Source of the DNA: Bacteroidales bacterium
Lineage (GTDB): Bacteria > Bacteroidota > Bacteroidia > Bacteroidales > WCHB1-69
DNA: 64,000 nt
Assembly (NCBI GenBank): GCA_017633255.1
Contig: JAGBPS010000002.1
Location: 1 to 64,000 of the forward strand
Direction: 5' to 3'
Both the position numbers and the translations under genes were made by a program. Position 1 is the stretch's first letter, and every line of letters starts with the position of its first letter. This document shows positions 25,115-33,853 of this stretch, piece by piece. Under the pieces are notes generated by a model. That model was not told where the DNA came from and ran no database searches. It saw only the letters and a program-made list of their open reading frames with translations.

Positions 25115-28100
25115 TGTGCTTTTACTGCTTTTGCTGGTGGTAAACCTGGGGTTTGCTCAGAAAATCGCTTACACCGTCTTGTCTTCCGATGACAATGGGC
25201 TGACGGTGAAGATTGACATGCCCGCTTATACCACTTCGCCGGTGCAAATCAATGGTCAAACATACCAGAAACTACAGCTTCAAGGCGCATACGCTTTGAC
25301 GGAATTGGGTGTGCCCGAATTGTTGCTGTCGGGAAATTCTCTAATTATTCCGGAGAATAGTCAGCCTACTTTGTCAGTTGTTGATGCTGATTATCAGTTG
25401 GTGGATAATTTTAAATTGATTCCATCCAAGGGAGTGATTTTCAGAAATACCAATCCTGATGATGTGCCATATCAGTTTGGTGCCGCTTATCAGCGGGATG
25501 CGTTCCAAATGACTGCACCTGCTCAGCTGACGCCAACTTTTTATATGCGTGATTTCCATGGGGTTACTATGCAGGTTTTTCCATTTGATTACAATCCAGT
25601 GCAACATCAACTCAAGGTTTATCGTTCCTTGACTGTGCGAGTGAACTTCAATGCACCTTATAGGGTTCAGCAAGCCCGCAAAAATTGTGCGGAATTCAAT
25701 GAGGTGTATCAGAATTTCTTTTTGAATTATGAAAGAAGCCGATACACCACCATCGTGGAAGCAGGCGAGATTCTGATTATCACTCCGGTGCAATTTGTTG
25801 ACGCGATGCAACCATACGTGAACTGGAAAATCAAAAACGGTTACCCCACTACCATGGTTACCTTGGAAGAGGTGGGAAATTCCAATACGGCAGTCAAAAA
25901 TTATATCACCAATTTTTACAATGAGAACAACCTGGCTTTTGTGGTGATTGTGGGTGATGGCAACTTGTTCCCGTATTTTACCAAAAATAACGAGGTCTCC
26001 GATAATTTCTACACTGAAATTGTGGGTGACGATGAAGTGCCTGATATCATTTTAGGCAAGATTTCCGCAGAGAATGCCACTCATGTGACTACCCAGGTGA
26101 ACAAGTTCATCCAGTATGAGGAGAATCCTGTTGTGACTACACATTTCGACAAGTTTTTGGGTATTGCCTCTTCAGAGGGTCCCGGTGAGGACAATGAATA
26201 TGATTACGAGCACATTCGTAATATTGACAACAAGTTACAAGCATTCACCTATACCAATGGGTATGAACTCTTTGATGGTTCCCAAGGCGGTTTGGATGCC
26301 AGTGGTAACCCCACTGCGTCTGGTGTAAGCACAGCAGTGAATGCCGGTGTAGGTATTATCACCTATTGCGGACACGGAGATGTTACACTATGGGGTACCA
26401 CATATTTCAGCAATTCGAATATTAATTCGCTCACCAATTACCATAAATTGCCTTTTATTATTTCAACTGCCTGTTTGAATGGTAGTTATGTCAATGAAAC
26501 CTGCTTTGCAGAGGCATGGTTGCGGGCTACTAATAATGGCCAGCCCACGGGTGCGGTCAGCACGGTGATGTCCACCATGAGCCAGCCTTGGAATCCGCCA
26601 ATGTGCGGACAGGACGAGATGATTAGACTGCTGACTGGTGCTGAGAATACTCCCGTGAAGCGCACTTTTGGCGGCATTGTTTTCAATGGTTTGGCTAAAA
26701 TGCATGATGTTTATCCGACGACATCATCACAGGGATTGCAAACCATGCGTACATGGGTGCTTTTCGGTGATCCGACTTTGCAGGTGCGTACTGCTGTTCC
26801 TCAGTACTTGACAGCTACACACAACAATCAACTGTTTGCTGGTGTTACGCAGTTGCAGGTATCTTCTCCCGTAGAGGGTGCCAAGGTGGTGCTGACTAAG
26901 GGCAATACCATTCTCACGCAGGGAATCATTTCAGGAGGTAGTGTTATGCTGAATTTCAATGAGACCTTGCTTCCTACCGATACCGTACATTTGCTGGTGT
27001 CTGCTTTCAATTATGTTCCGTATCAGGCTGATATTCCTGTGATCGTGAACAATGAACCGTACCTCATTTATATGGGACACGAGATTGATAATGCCTCAGG
27101 ACATCCGTCATACAACGAGTCAGTAGATGTGACCCTTCAGGTGAAGAATGTGGGTGGGGTGGCATCCTCCGATTTTTCGGTGGTGGTGACTACCGATGAT
27201 GAATATGTTACCATGTTGCAGAACACTTTCAACTCAATGGGATTACAGCCCAATGAGAGTGTTTCCATTGCAGATGCGATCCGTTTCAGAGTGGCCCCGA
27301 ATGTACCTTACGGCCATATCGCACATTTCCATGTGGTGATGACGGCAGGTAACTATGTGACGGAACAGGATTTCTCACAACTGCTATATGCTCCGAAACT
27401 GGCTGTCGGCAACTGCACGGTAGATGATTCACAATCCACAGAAACCGCCAATGGTCGTATTGACTACGGCGAGACAGTGAACCTGAATATCCCGTTGCAG
27501 AACATCGGTAATGCCAAGGCCTTGTTTGGTTTTGTTACGGTGGAAAATCTTAGTGATGCTATTAGTTTCAACTCTCCTATGACACAGACGGTGCCGTTTA
27601 TGGATGAGGGTGCTTCCACTATGCTGAATTTATCGGTGTCTGCCAATCCGACTGTGCAGGAAAGCACGGTAGCGGAGTTCAAACTTGTCTATACGGCAGG
27701 TTTTTATAAGGCTGAAAGAACTATCGCTCTGCTGATAGGTGCCAGTATTGAAGATTGGGAAACTGGAGATTTCTCTTCATACGACTGGAATTTAGGCTCT
27801 TCCAACCAGTGGCAGATTACTACTTTGCATCCCTATGAAGGCACATACGCCGTTCGTTCCGCTCAAATTGGAAACAATAAAAGTTCTTCGCTGAAACTGA
27901 CGATGGAGGTATCGCAGCCTGATACGATATCTTTCTATTATTACGTATCTTGCGAGCAGGGTGGTACCAATTGGTGGGGTCAGACACAGCAGTATGACTA
28001 TCTGGCCTTCTTTATCAATAATACTCAAAAAGATTCCTGGGATGGGGAGGTGCCATGGACCAAAGCGGCATATCCTCTAACTGCCGGAACATATACCTTT

Positions 28101-28466
28101 GAATGGCGTTATGTCAAGGATAATTATCAGACTGGTGGCGAGGATTTGGCCATGATCGACTACATTAGTTTGCCCGGTGCTGTCAAGACTCCGACGGCCG
28201 TGGAGAACGTGGTGGGAATTGGAGAAAGCATCAGTTGCTATCCTAATCCCGCTAGCGATTATGTGGTGGTTGCCGGTGAACAACTGGCTTCTATGCAACA
28301 GGGCCGAATAGATCTGTTTAATATTTCAGGACAACGCCTGCGTAGTGTGGCGGTAATGGATCGTCAGACCACTGTGGATGTGCGCGATTTGGCCGCAGGT
28401 GCTTATCTGTTGGTGATTTGGAATGGTGAACAAAGAGTAAAAGCTGTTAAAATTTTGAAGAAATAA
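25101..28466 (+). CDS. Gingipain-like C25 cysteine protease with T9SS sorting domain
   Basis: 1121 residues. Signal peptide 1-19; a propeptide-like beta domain (about 20-210); a C25 caspase-like catalytic domain (about 215-570) with the catalytic His in YCGHGDVTLW (about 423) and Cys in STACLNGSY (about 456); Ig-like domains; a cleaved-adhesin-type jelly roll (EDWETGDFSSYDWNLGS, about 885-1030); and a type A sorting domain (ISCYPNPASDYVVV ... VKAVKILKK). It could be cargo or the PorU-type sortase; a cleavable-looking sorting domain and a gingipain propeptide favour cargo, but proximity to porQ leaves PorU possible. It overlaps porQ by 14 bp. Confidence 0.9.
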   Translation: MKKISVLLLLLLVVNLGFAQKIAYTVLSSDDNGLTVKIDMPAYTTSPVQINGQTYQKLQLQGAYALTELGVPELLLSGNSLIIPENSQPTLSVVDADYQLVDNFKLIPSKGVIFRNTNPDDVPYQFGAAYQRDAFQMTAPAQLTPTFYMRDFHGVTMQVFPFDYNPVQHQLKVYRSLTVRVNFNAPYRVQQARKNCAEFNEVYQNFFLNYERSRYTTIVEAGEILIITPVQFVDAMQPYVNWKIKNGYPTTMVTLEEVGNSNTAVKNYITNFYNENNLAFVVIVGDGNLFPYFTKNNEVSDNFYTEIVGDDEVPDIILGKISAENATHVTTQVNKFIQYEENPVVTTHFDKFLGIASSEGPGEDNEYDYEHIRNIDNKLQAFTYTNGYELFDGSQGGLDASGNPTASGVSTAVNAGVGIITYCGHGDVTLWGTTYFSNSNINSLTNYHKLPFIISTACLNGSYVNETCFAEAWLRATNNGQPTGAVSTVMSTMSQPWNPPMCGQDEMIRLLTGAENTPVKRTFGGIVFNGLAKMHDVYPTTSSQGLQTMRTWVLFGDPTLQVRTAVPQYLTATHNNQLFAGVTQLQVSSPVEGAKVVLTKGNTILTQGIISGGSVMLNFNETLLPTDTVHLLVSAFNYVPYQADIPVIVNNEPYLIYMGHEIDNASGHPSYNESVDVTLQVKNVGGVASSDFSVVVTTDDEYVTMLQNTFNSMGLQPNESVSIADAIRFRVAPNVPYGHIAHFHVVMTAGNYVTEQDFSQLLYAPKLAVGNCTVDDSQSTETANGRIDYGETVNLNIPLQNIGNAKALFGFVTVENLSDAISFNSPMTQTVPFMDEGASTMLNLSVSANPTVQESTVAEFKLVYTAGFYKAERTIALLIGASIEDWETGDFSSYDWNLGSSNQWQITTLHPYEGTYAVRSAQIGNNKSSSLKLTMEVSQPDTISFYYYVSCEQGGTNWWGQTQQYDYLAFFINNTQKDSWDGEVPWTKAAYPLTAGTYTFEWRYVKDNYQTGGEDLAMIDYISLPGAVKTPTAVENVVGIGESISCYPNPASDYVVVAGEQLASMQQGRIDLFNISGQRLRSVAVMDRQTTVDVRDLAAGAYLLVIWNGEQRVKAVKILKK

Positions 28467-28467
28467 G

Positions 28468-29235
28468 ATGTCTAAACCGCTGATTTTAATTGTTAATGAT
28501 GATGGCTATGAGGCCAAGGGTTTGTATGCCTTGGTAGAAGCCGCGAAAGATTTCGGAGAAATAGTGGTGGTGGTGCCCGACAGTGTGCGTTCGGGTATGG
28601 GACACGCCATTACGATGAATGAGCCGCTGAGGGTGAAACTGTATAAAGAAGAGGATGGCGTGAAGTATTATAGAACCAATGGCACCCCTGTGGATTGTGT
28701 GAAACTGGGGCAGAAAGTGGTACTCCGGGGTCGGAAAATCGATCTGGTGCTGTCGGGAATCAACCACGGCTCCAATTCGTCTGTCAGCCTGATTTATTCG
28801 GGCACCATGGCGGCGGCGATCGAAGGCTGTTTTGAGGGTTCCAGAGCCGTGGGCTTCTCCCTGCTGGATTATTCCCCCGATGCCGACTTTACGGCTGCGA
28901 CTCATTTTGCCAAGATGCTCATTCCAAAGTTGCTGAAAATGACTTTCCCGCCATATATCTCGTTGAATATCAATATTCCGAAAGGAAATATCGAGGATAT
29001 TAAGGGAATCAAGATCACGAGGCAGACCAAGGGCTACTGGGAAGAGGATTTGGAGGAGCGTATCGATTGTTTTGGAAGACCTTATTACTGGCTTTCAGGT
29101 CACTTGGTGGACCAGGATGGGAAAGAGGACAGTTGTCAATGGGCGTTGACCCATAATTTCATCTCCATCCAGCCGGTGCAGGTGGATTTGACGGCTTATC
29201 AGTATATGGATAATTTTAAATTTCTAGAGGAATAA
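28468..29235 (+). CDS. surE: 5'/3'-nucleotidase SurE
   Basis: 255 residues. The N-terminal metal site ILIVNDDGYEAKGL (Asp-Asp), the VVVPDSVRSGMGHAIT segment, YRTNGTPVDCVKLG, and LVLSGINHGSN (Asn ligand) are all present. It dephosphorylates nucleoside monophosphates. It begins 1 bp after the C25 protease stop and its stop overlaps the next gene (TAATG). Confidence 0.96.
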   Translation: MSKPLILIVNDDGYEAKGLYALVEAAKDFGEIVVVVPDSVRSGMGHAITMNEPLRVKLYKEEDGVKYYRTNGTPVDCVKLGQKVVLRGRKIDLVLSGINHGSNSSVSLIYSGTMAAAIEGCFEGSRAVGFSLLDYSPDADFTAATHFAKMLIPKLLKMTFPPYISLNINIPKGNIEDIKGIKITRQTKGYWEEDLEERIDCFGRPYYWLSGHLVDQDGKEDSCQWALTHNFISIQPVQVDLTAYQYMDNFKFLEE

Positions 29236-29537
29236 TGGGTAATTTTGTAGATAAATTGAGAAAAGACTCCATGCCGATGGGACTGTTCATCGGCTTTATC
29301 TGTCCCGCTATTTGTTTTGGACTTTTGTATGCCATTATCACGCTGGTTCAGCATCAAACCGGAGCCTTGAATATGGATCGTATGATTCAGAAACTCATTC
29401 TGCTGAGTGTGATTCCCAATGTGCTGTTACTGCGGTATTATTTGGTCAAACTGAAATACGACCTCACAGGCAGAGGCATTCTGCTGATCACTTTCGCCAT
29501 CGCGTTGCTGTTTGCCGTATTGGAAATTGCGTTATAA
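29235..29537 (+). CDS. Small membrane protein of the radA-porQ operon
   Basis: 100 residues with three hydrophobic segments (GLFIGFICPAICFGLLYAII; LILLSVIPNVLLLRYYLV; LLITFAIALLFAVLEIAL). Its start overlaps the surE stop, so it is translationally coupled. No family recognised; the basic loop KLKYDLTGRG suggests an N-in topology. The stop is 3 bp before a perfect GTAGAGACG palindrome. Confidence 0.7.
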   Translation: MGNFVDKLRKDSMPMGLFIGFICPAICFGLLYAIITLVQHQTGALNMDRMIQKLILLSVIPNVLLLRYYLVKLKYDLTGRGILLITFAIALLFAVLEIAL

Positions 29538-29540
29538 CAA

Positions 29541-29570
29541 TGTAGAGACGTTTCATGAAACGTCTCTACA
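29541..29570. repeat. GTAGAGACG palindromic element (perfect)
   Basis: A perfect 30-bp palindrome, half-site TGTAGAGACGTTTCA (29541-29555) and its exact complement (29556-29570), just after the last gene of the radA-porQ operon. It is followed by CTGTAACCTGATATCTGTAACCTG iterations, also found after the element at 31371. Confidence 0.85.
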
Positions 29571-29648
29571 CTGTAACCTGATATCTGTAACCTGGTTAGC
29601 GTGATCCCTTCATTTTCATTGCAATAAGAAACTTAGAATAATAAGATT

Positions 29649-31343
29649 ATGAAAAAACTTCTATCATTTTTGGCAGTAGTTTTGATAAGCACCGCCTCTT
29701 TTGCCCAAAGCGTAACCCTCACCTTCACCGCCAAGGATGCGGCCAACCAGCATGTACAGCTCAACCGTGTGTCCATCACCAACCTAACCAAGGGTTGGCA
29801 GGAAACGATATATTGGCCTGATTCGACCCTGACTATGCAGAATGGTACAGGCATAAATGATGTAGAGACGTTTCCCGAAACGTCTCTACAATTGTCCCAA
29901 AATAATCCCAATCCCTTTACTGGCACCACCGAGGTAAACCTGAAGGTGGCGGAAGAGAAGGATGTGATGTTGGATATTATGGATGTAAACGGAAAAACTG
30001 TAGGGATGCATCGAATGCGTCTGCAAGCGGGCACCCATCAATTTCGTGTCACCGTGTCCACTGCTGGCATCTACGTGATGACTGCCCGCCAGAACGGCCG
30101 AACCTCATCTATTAAAATGGTATGCAATGGTGGAGGAGATGGTAATAAAATTGAATATACGGGTGTTGTGGGGGCAAATAATCATTCGCCCCTAAAAATC
30201 AAAACCAATTCCCGTGGTCTTACCAACAACCCCTTTTCCCTCGGTGACCAGATGGAATACGTGGGATATGCTATCATTAACTGCAGCGCGGTGGAAAGTC
30301 AACATATACTGCAGGCGCAAGATTCCTCTCAGATTTTCACTTTGCAGTTTTCCGAAACGCAGCATCAGTTGCCAATCGTTACCACTAATACGATAACTTC
30401 TATTACGGCTAATTCTGCCACTTGCGGTGGTGATGTTACTTCAAATGGTGCCTCTTCCGTTACCGCTCGCGGTGTATGTTGGAGTATCTTGCAGAACCCT
30501 ACTGTGAGCGACAGCCACACCACCGATGGCAGCGGTACGGGCAGTTTCACCAGTAATATTACAGGTTTGACCACTGGCACTACTTATTATGTGCGGGCGT
30601 ATGCCACCAATAGTGCAGGTACGAGCTATGGGGAACAACGAAGTTTTACTGCCGTTGATACTGCTGGAGATCCTTGCCCCGGAGTCTCTACAGTGACCGA
30701 CTATGACAACAACACCTACAATACGGTGCAGATTGGCAACCAGTGCTGGATGAAAGAGAATTTACGCACTACACACTACAGCGATGGCATAAGCATACCT
30801 TTGGGCAGCAGTGGAAGTAATACAACCGCATATTGTTATTATCCTGACGATAGCGTTTCCAATGTGGGCACCTACGGCTATCTGTACAACTGGCCTGCGG
30901 TAATGGGTAACTCATCTTCCAGCAGTGCTAATCCCAGTGGCGTTCAGGGTATATGTCCAACAGGCTGGCATGTTCCGAGTGATGCAGAGTGGATACAGCT
31001 GAGTGACTATGTGGGCAGCCAGACGCAGTATCAGTGTAGCGCTAATAGCGCCTATATAGCCAAGGCTTTGGCGTCAACATCAGGATGGGCCATTATTATG
31101 TCCAATTTATGTGCTGTGGGTCTTGAGCCGAGTTCTAACAATTCCACGGGCTTTTCGGCTCTTCCCGCTGGCTGCTACGGCAGCAACTTAAGCTCTTTTG
31201 GCAGCGACGCTGACTTCTGGAGTGCTACGCAGATTTATGGCAACTTCGTTTACTACCGGCAGATTACCTACAGTGGAGCCTACCTGTACAGGAATGCCAA
31301 CGACAAGTCCTATGGATATTCGGTCCGTTGTCTTCGGGATTAG
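29649..31343 (+). CDS. FISUMP-domain secreted protein with N-terminal sorting-like module
   Basis: 564 residues. Signal peptide (1-20, SFAQS); a short N-terminal domain (VTLTFTAKDAANQHVQLNRV) shared with the two paralogues at 49188 and 53766; a module resembling a T9SS type A sorting domain (NNPNPFTGTTEVNL ... GIYVMTARQNGRTSSIKMV, about 82-160); one Fn3-like repeat (about 245-335); and a C-terminal FISUMP domain (TVTDYDNNTYNTVQIGNQCWMKENLRTTHY ... GYSVRCLRD). Surface exported by inference. Odd: residues about 71-80 (DVETFPETSL) are encoded by a GTAGAGACG palindrome at 29861-29890, placed just before the sorting-like module. Confidence 0.88.
   Translation: MKKLLSFLAVVLISTASFAQSVTLTFTAKDAANQHVQLNRVSITNLTKGWQETIYWPDSTLTMQNGTGINDVETFPETSLQLSQNNPNPFTGTTEVNLKVAEEKDVMLDIMDVNGKTVGMHRMRLQAGTHQFRVTVSTAGIYVMTARQNGRTSSIKMVCNGGGDGNKIEYTGVVGANNHSPLKIKTNSRGLTNNPFSLGDQMEYVGYAIINCSAVESQHILQAQDSSQIFTLQFSETQHQLPIVTTNTITSITANSATCGGDVTSNGASSVTARGVCWSILQNPTVSDSHTTDGSGTGSFTSNITGLTTGTTYYVRAYATNSAGTSYGEQRSFTAVDTAGDPCPGVSTVTDYDNNTYNTVQIGNQCWMKENLRTTHYSDGISIPLGSSGSNTTAYCYYPDDSVSNVGTYGYLYNWPAVMGNSSSSSANPSGVQGICPTGWHVPSDAEWIQLSDYVGSQTQYQCSANSAYIAKALASTSGWAIIMSNLCAVGLEPSSNNSTGFSALPAGCYGSNLSSFGSDADFWSATQIYGNFVYYRQITYSGAYLYRNANDKSYGYSVRCLRD
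29861..29890. repeat. GTAGAGACG palindromic element inside a coding region
   Basis: Perfect 14-bp arms (29861-29874, TGTAGAGACGTTTC, and 29877-29890) flank CC. It is read in frame as V-E-T-F-P-E-T-S-L. The paralogues at 49188-53702 and 53766-56141 have unrelated residues at the equivalent linker. Confidence 0.9.
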
Positions 31344-31370
31344 AGCAGACTGCAGTCAATGTTAATAAAA

Positions 31371-31396
31371 TAGAGACGCGATTAATCGCGTCTCTA
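31371..31396. repeat. GTAGAGACG-family palindromic element
   Basis: Perfect 26-bp palindrome, half-site TAGAGACGCGATT, between the stop codons of two convergent genes. The core GCGAT/ATCGC differs from TTTCA/TGAAA in other copies while the outer TAGAGACG arm is the same. Followed by CCTGATACCTGAAACCTG iterations. Confidence 0.8.
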
Positions 31397-31423
31397 CATT
31401 GTATCCTGATACCTGAAACCTGA

Positions 31424-32359
31424 TTAGCTGACCAGCGCGGCGGCACCTAAAATCGCCACATCATTCTGTTTCAGCTGAGATACCATGATTTTGATTTTGC
31501 CCCGGTAGTTGGACAATACATTGTGGTCGAATGACTTCATGACAGGGTCGAGCAGTACTTTGCCTGCTTTCACCGGACCGCCCATCAAGAAAACTGCCTC
31601 TGGTGAGGAGAAAGCCACTGCGTTGGCCATAGCCAAACCTAAAATATTGCCAGTATATTCAAATACTTTCAATGCCAGCTCATCACCTGCATTGGCGGCG
31701 TCTCCAATCATCTTGGAGTCAATTTCCTCAACGGGAACTTTCGACAGGATGCCGTCATAGTAGGGGTCTTGGGACATCATGTCGAGGCAGGTTTTACGGA
31801 TACCGCCGGCAGAGGTGTATTGCTCTAAGCAGCCTTTGCGACCGCATTTGCAGTCACGTCCTTCGGGGAAAATGATGGTGTGTCCCAGTTCACCGGCGAA
31901 GCCGTCGTGGCCATACAACAGTTTACCATCCACGATGATGCCGCTACCTACACCGGTTCCCAGGGTAAACATGATGAAATTCTTCATGCCTTTGGCACCT
32001 CCATAAACCATCTCACCATAAGCTGCCGCATTAGCGTCGTTGGTGATGACGGCGGGCAGGTGCAGGCGCTCTTCCATCATCTTAGCCAGATAGATATTGC
32101 CTTTCATGTTGAGGTTGGGGGCATTCTCGATGCAGCCTGTGTAAAAATTGCCGTTGGGGGCTCCGATGCCGATGCCTTTCACTTCCACTTTCTGCTCGGC
32201 GATGAGTTCTTGGATGGTTTTGGCCAAGTCGTCAGCGTAAAGGTTGGCATCACTGTATTGTGCGGTGGGGAGGTTCTTGCGGGCCACCACTTCGCCCGCC
32301 GGGCTCACCAGCCCGATGTCGGTGTTCGTACCACCAATGTCTATTCCTATTGCGTACAT
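31424..32359 (-). CDS. ROK family sugar kinase (glucokinase-like)
   Basis: 311 residues from ATG 32359 (MYAIGIDIGGTNTDIGLV); the 33-nt upstream extension is not conserved-looking. Phosphate-binding DIGGT, GIGAPNGN, ITNDANAAAYGE with the catalytic Asp, TLGTGVGSGII, the ROK signature with GELGHTII and the zinc site CKCGRKGCLEQY are all present. It phosphorylates glucose or a related hexose/N-acetylhexosamine; the precise substrate is not evident. Convergent with the FISUMP gene and co-directional with the plug protein gene. Confidence 0.93.
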   Translation of the reverse strand: MYAIGIDIGGTNTDIGLVSPAGEVVARKNLPTAQYSDANLYADDLAKTIQELIAEQKVEVKGIGIGAPNGNFYTGCIENAPNLNMKGNIYLAKMMEERLHLPAVITNDANAAAYGEMVYGGAKGMKNFIMFTLGTGVGSGIIVDGKLLYGHDGFAGELGHTIIFPEGRDCKCGRKGCLEQYTSAGGIRKTCLDMMSQDPYYDGILSKVPVEEIDSKMIGDAANAGDELALKVFEYTGNILGLAMANAVAFSSPEAVFLMGGPVKAGKVLLDPVMKSFDHNVLSNYRGKIKIMVSQLKQNDVAILGAAALVS

Positions 32360-32374
32360 ATAATGTTTATTTGA

Positions 32375-32460
32375 TGTTTTGATATCCCCCACACTGCGCT
32401 GCGCTTATGTGGGGTTATTAAACTTTGACCTCTTCGAGGTCTCATGAAATTCAGTTGTAT
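32375..32460. repeat. CCCCACACTGCGCTGCGC repeat
   Basis: CCCCCACA at 32386 pairs with TGTGGGG at 32409, and GACCTC-TTC-GAGGTC at 32428-32442 is a second hairpin. The CCCCACACTGC motif recurs at 48475-48500. No gene; AT-rich iterations (TTAATTCTTAATTCTTAG) follow. Confidence 0.6.
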
Positions 32461-32522
32461 TCTTTAATTCTTAATTCTTAGTTCAATCCTGTAATCTTCA
32501 CACTTTCTCACCATGTATCTCA

Positions 32523-33803
32523 TCATCTTCCCCTGATGGTATTGAAATATCCAACACCGATTAGTCGGTCGTATAATGATGTTTCGTCGGTGAGATAGAC
32601 AAAAACTCCATATTCGTTCTGGGTTTCCCAATGGCTGCCCTCGATGTAGGTGGCATCGATTTCGGTGCTGCCGTCATGCACAAAAACGTACTGGTAGTTG
32701 TAAATTCCCTGTTTCAGGTACAATTCTGCTTCCCAGTAGTTGGTGGCTGGATTGTATTCGAGTTTGGCATCCTCCTGAATCTGCCAGTCGGTGAGTTCTC
32801 CGAAAACATAGATGTTACCGCCAGTGACAGGGAAGTCGCATTTCAGTGAAAAGCGGGTCATGACATAATCTTCGCGGTTGGCGCCAGTGTAGTCGCTGCT
32901 CTCCCAATAGCATTTTCCCCTGAGGGTGGTGCTACCCTGATAAGCCCCGTAGGGTCTGGCGATGTCTTCCAACACCAGAGCATAGTACCCTTTCCCGTCG
33001 TATCGGATGGAAGCGATGCGGTCACCGTTGTAGCGCAGACTTTTCAAGGAGAACATCCTGAATTCGGAACTGCCGTAAAAGCTGTTCTCATTTTCATCGT
33101 AGTCGAAGCTGTATTCACCGGGTTTGCCGAAGCGGTAACGCAGGCCGATGACGGCATTATCCCAGCGGCCGTTTTGTACAATGTTGGCCCGTAAGTTCCG
33201 AGCAGGGTCACGAACCACGTAGCGTCCGGTGTTGACGATGAAATCCACCTCTTGTCCCGTGAAGCGGTAGCGAGTGTCGGAGGCAGCGTGTACCTCTCCG
33301 GTGATGATGGCCTCCTCTGGCTCTTTGACCATGAAACGTCGGGTGAGAACGGGGTTGTCTGGGGTGTCGTCATAGACAAACAACAAGTAATTTCCCGATT
33401 TGGTTATTCTCAGCATTTCGTTGGGAAAGCGCAGGGTGAAATGCACATAGCTTTGCACCGTGTTGAACGAGTAGGAATGTTCAGTGAACTCGTCTTCGGT
33501 AAAACCGTCGATATAGTCAAAAGGATTGAGGTCGGAGGGTTTCCAGTCATGGGTACAGTGAATGACAGTGTATTTCAGATAGCGGTTGTCATTGCCTTCC
33601 AAATCATCGTAACTCAGGCAAAGTTGCTCTCCACTGCCCAAGGTGATCATGGGGTAACCCAAGGGGACGGAAACGGGGGTGAGGCTGACACTGGTCAAAC
33701 CATTAACATACGTTCTGTTGTCAAAGGCGATGTTGTCGTACTGCTGCGCCTGGAGACCGAGCACGAAAACGAGAGCCAGTATGAATAAGGTGGTGTGTTT
33801 CAT
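32523..33803 (-). CDS. Type IX secretion system plug protein (DUF5103)
   Basis: 426 residues with a signal peptide (1-19, LQAQQ). The N-terminal domain (YDNIAFDNRTYVNGLTSVSL ... LSYDDLEGNDNRYLKYTVIHCTHDWKPSDLNPFDYIDGF) is the signature of DUF5103, now known as the plug that closes the SprA translocon of the T9SS when no cargo is passing; the C-terminal domain has CBM48/E-set-like features (VFGELTDWQIQEDAKLEYNPATNYWEAELYLKQGIYNYQYVF). Together with porQ and the sorting-domain cargos it shows a working T9SS. Confidence 0.9.
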   Translation of the reverse strand: MKHTTLFILALVFVLGLQAQQYDNIAFDNRTYVNGLTSVSLTPVSVPLGYPMITLGSGEQLCLSYDDLEGNDNRYLKYTVIHCTHDWKPSDLNPFDYIDGFTEDEFTEHSYSFNTVQSYVHFTLRFPNEMLRITKSGNYLLFVYDDTPDNPVLTRRFMVKEPEEAIITGEVHAASDTRYRFTGQEVDFIVNTGRYVVRDPARNLRANIVQNGRWDNAVIGLRYRFGKPGEYSFDYDENENSFYGSSEFRMFSLKSLRYNGDRIASIRYDGKGYYALVLEDIARPYGAYQGSTTLRGKCYWESSDYTGANREDYVMTRFSLKCDFPVTGGNIYVFGELTDWQIQEDAKLEYNPATNYWEAELYLKQGIYNYQYVFVHDGSTEIDATYIEGSHWETQNEYGVFVYLTDETSLYDRLIGVGYFNTIRGR

Positions 33804-33853
33804 TATAGGGGTTAGTGATTAGTGATTTGGGGTTAGTGCTTAAAGTTAGGAGG

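Noticed and set aside
25101-28466. Assignment of the C25 protease as PorU
   Set aside because: Not assigned because the propeptide, jelly-roll domain and sorting domain fit a gingipain-like cargo equally well, and no porV is adjacent.
29541-29570. Palindrome as an ordinary rho-independent terminator
   Set aside because: There is no T-run on either side and related copies lie within coding regions, so a terminator is not the simplest explanation.
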